This document shows positions 4,009-5,536 of a DNA stretch of 5,536 nucleotides, one piece after another. Location of the stretch: positions 1-5,536 of the forward strand of contig CALLYR010000214.1 in NCBI GenBank assembly GCA_937859005.1, given 5' to 3'. Source of the DNA: an uncultured Paracoccus sp. Lineage in GTDB: Bacteria > Pseudomonadota > Alphaproteobacteria > Rhodobacterales > Rhodobacteraceae. The notes below the pieces were generated by a model. The model was not told the origin of the DNA. It saw only the letters and a list, made by a program, of their open reading frames with translations, and made no database searches. The first letter of the stretch is position 1; each line of letters opens with the position of its first letter. A program made the position numbers and the translations under genes.

Positions 4009-5536
4009 GTGGACACCTGTTCACGCAGGATCGAGGCCGTCAGCGACAGCATCAGATAGATGCCCGCGAACAGCAGGAAGGCGACAATCGTGTTCTGCAG
4101 CGCTCTGGGATAGGTGGGCTCGTCCGGCGCCACCGGGGCGACCGACAGCGACAGGTAACGGACCTGCTTGTTCGCCTCGATCCGCGCGGTTTCCATCTGC
4201 GCGGCGGCGGTCGCCAGCAGTTCCTGCCGGGTCAGAAGGTCGCTTTCCGCAATGCGGATTTCGCCCGAGATGCGCGCCAGCGACGCGCGCTTGCCCGTAT
4301 TCTCGGTCAGTTGCGCGCGGGTGTCGGCGATCATCTGTTCCAGGCGCTGGATGTCGCCCTGCACGCCCGCCACGCGGCTCTGGTTCGGGCGGGGGTTGGC
4401 CTGAAGCTGCCCCAGTTCCAGCCGCTTCTCGCTCAGTTGGCCTTCAAGCTGGGCGACCTGGTTCATCACCACGCTGCCTTCGGCCATCGGGTCCAGCACG
4501 CCCATCTGTTCCTGCAGTTGCTGGACGCGGTTCTGCGCCTCCTGCACGCGGCCCTCGGCGTCGTGATAGCTTTCGACGGCCCCCTTCATCTGGTCCTCGC
4601 GCAGCCGCGCGGTCATCTGGTCCACCTGGCCTTCGGCATAGCGGATCAGCGCCACCGAGAATTCCTGCGACAGCCTGGGGTCGGGGGCGATCACCTCCAT
4701 GTTGATGACGCCCTCGGTCGGGTCATAGCCGATCTTCACCGATTGCTGATACAGCTTGTAGGCCTGTTCGTTGGTCGCATCCTGCGGCAGCCGCAGCAGC
4801 GGGTCCAGCGACGGGTCCTGGAAGGCGCGCTTGAAGCCCAGTTCCTGGTCCAGCCGGTTCATCGCGTCGCGCGAGTTCAGATAGCTTTGCACCGACACGC
4901 TGTCGGGGTTGGTGGCAAGCTGGGTTCCCGAAAAAAGGCTGCCCAGTTCGCCCGCGCCGGTGCTGCTGGCCTGCTGGATCAGGAACTGCGAATTCGTCGC
5001 ATAAAGCGGCGTCGCCTGGGTGAAGTAATACCAGCCCGCGATCAGCGTGGGCAGGCCGACGAAGAACGCCAGCCGCATCATCAGCAGCGCCAGCCTGCGC
5101 CGCCGCCGCTTGGCGATGTCGCGCTGGATGCGCCAGATTTCGGCGGCGCGCCGTTCCTCGGTCAGTTCCTCGCGCGAGGGAAGCTGCGTTGGACCGGGCC
5201 GGCCCAGCGGGCCAGGCGGGGGCAGGGGCGCGATCTCGCGCGCGCGGCGTTTGGCCGGCAGGCCCCCCCGGCCCAGCGGCACCGGCGCCTGGGGCGAGGG
5301 CGCGGCCTGCGACCGCGCGCCTTCGTCCGACAGTACCTGTCCCACGGCGCTGCGGTGGAACGGGTCGATGCCGCGTTCGCGCAGGCGGTGAACGGCCTCG
5401 TATTCGGATTCCACCTCGATCCCGTGCATGGCGGCGATGCGGGCAGCCATCCGCAACTGGCGCGAGGTCAGGTTTTCGGCGCGGATCGCGGCGATGGGGT
5501 CCTGCGCCGCATCCGCCGCGCTGCTGTCCGGCGCGA
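4005..5536 (-). CDS. Capsule polysaccharide export inner-membrane protein (KpsE/RkpR/BexC type), N-terminus beyond window
   Basis: This polysaccharide co-polymerase-like protein would link an ABC capsule exporter in the inner membrane to the outer-membrane channel. The frame is open from the right edge; the visible 509 residues end at TGA (4007-4005). A long cytosolic N-terminal region includes AENLTSRQLRMAARIAAMHG and the GIDPFHRS motif, then a Pro/Ala/Arg-rich linker (about 5310-5180) and a basic stretch KRRRRR. Transmembrane helix 1 is LALLMMRLAFFVGLPTLIAG (about 5093-5034). The periplasmic domain carries long Glu/Gln-rich coiled coils (about 4640-4150). A proline motif, PDEPTYPRALQN, precedes helix 2 (about 4094-4032) and a short cytosolic tail. 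This two-helix, coiled-coil layout fits PCP-type exporters; the N-terminal extension is much longer than in E. coli KpsE (about 380 residues). An in-frame TTG at 5456 is not the start, because family-like sequence continues upstream. The gene overlaps kdsA by four bases. Confidence 0.88.
   Translation of the reverse strand, partial: APDSSAADAAQDPIAAIRAENLTSRQLRMAARIAAMHGIEVESEYEAVHRLRERGIDPFHRSAVGQVLSDEGARSQAAPSPQAPVPLGRGGLPAKRRAREIAPLPPPGPLGRPGPTQLPSREELTEERRAAEIWRIQRDIAKRRRRRLALLMMRLAFFVGLPTLIAGWYYFTQATPLYATNSQFLIQQASSTGAGELGSLFSGTQLATNPDSVSVQSYLNSRDAMNRLDQELGFKRAFQDPSLDPLLRLPQDATNEQAYKLYQQSVKIGYDPTEGVINMEVIAPDPRLSQEFSVALIRYAEGQVDQMTARLREDQMKGAVESYHDAEGRVQEAQNRVQQLQEQMGVLDPMAEGSVVMNQVAQLEGQLSEKRLELGQLQANPRPNQSRVAGVQGDIQRLEQMIADTRAQLTENTGKRASLARISGEIRIAESDLLTRQELLATAAAQMETARIEANKQVRYLSLSVAPVAPDEPTYPRALQNTIVAFLLFAGIYLMLSLTASILREQVST

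Noticed and set aside
3004..4059. A 351-codon plus-strand frame overlapping the oxidoreductase end and kdsA
   Set aside because: It lies opposite an unmistakable KdsA and has shadow-type composition.
1..5536. CRISPR array, toxin-antitoxin pair, retron or defence system
   Set aside because: I saw no regularly spaced repeats, small paired genes, reverse transcriptase or nuclease motifs. The cargo of the island lies outside the window.

Overview
The window looks like chromosomal DNA of a high-GC alphaproteobacterium, most likely Rhodobacterales (Paracoccus or a relative). The evidence is strong GC bias at third codon positions, the form of the tRNA-Gln, a metal-dependent-type KdsA, and a capsule-export protein with the long proline-rich N-terminal extension I associate with that order. 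The genus is an inference; no species marker is present.

The left third (1-1808) is accessory DNA. It starts with what is probably the last codons and outer end of an IS5-family element (1-53). About 70 unassigned bases follow, then the 3' part of an IS3-family transposase with its right end (about 124-471). That IS end sits inside a tyrosine recombinase (integrase) gene on the minus strand and removes its C-terminal catalytic half. The integrase gene lies just beyond the 3' end of a tRNA-Gln(UUG) gene (1809-1883, minus strand), the usual layout of a genomic island or prophage integrated at a tRNA 3' end. The 129-bp gap between integrase and tRNA holds a repeat of two TGAC-N5-GTCA sites forming a larger dyad, and a small hairpin that could cover the integrase ribosome binding site.

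The right part (1884-5536) reads as resident chromosome. A good sigma-70-type promoter for the tRNA lies at 1896-1924. A complete HI0933/YhiN/BaiN-type FAD oxidoreductase runs on the plus strand (1979-3163) and meets kdsA tail to tail, the two stop codons sharing a CTAG. On the minus strand, a capsule-polysaccharide export inner-membrane protein (KpsE/RkpR/BexC type, N-terminus outside the window) overlaps kdsA by ATGA, so the two are probably co-transcribed and translationally coupled. KdsA makes Kdo 8-phosphate, the precursor of Kdo used in lipid A core and in the poly-Kdo linker of exported capsules, so the pairing with a capsule exporter makes functional sense.

I see no clearly new multi-gene system. 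The most interesting items are the decayed island edge at tRNA-Gln, the regular repeat upstream of the integrase, and the kdsA-capsule export coupling.
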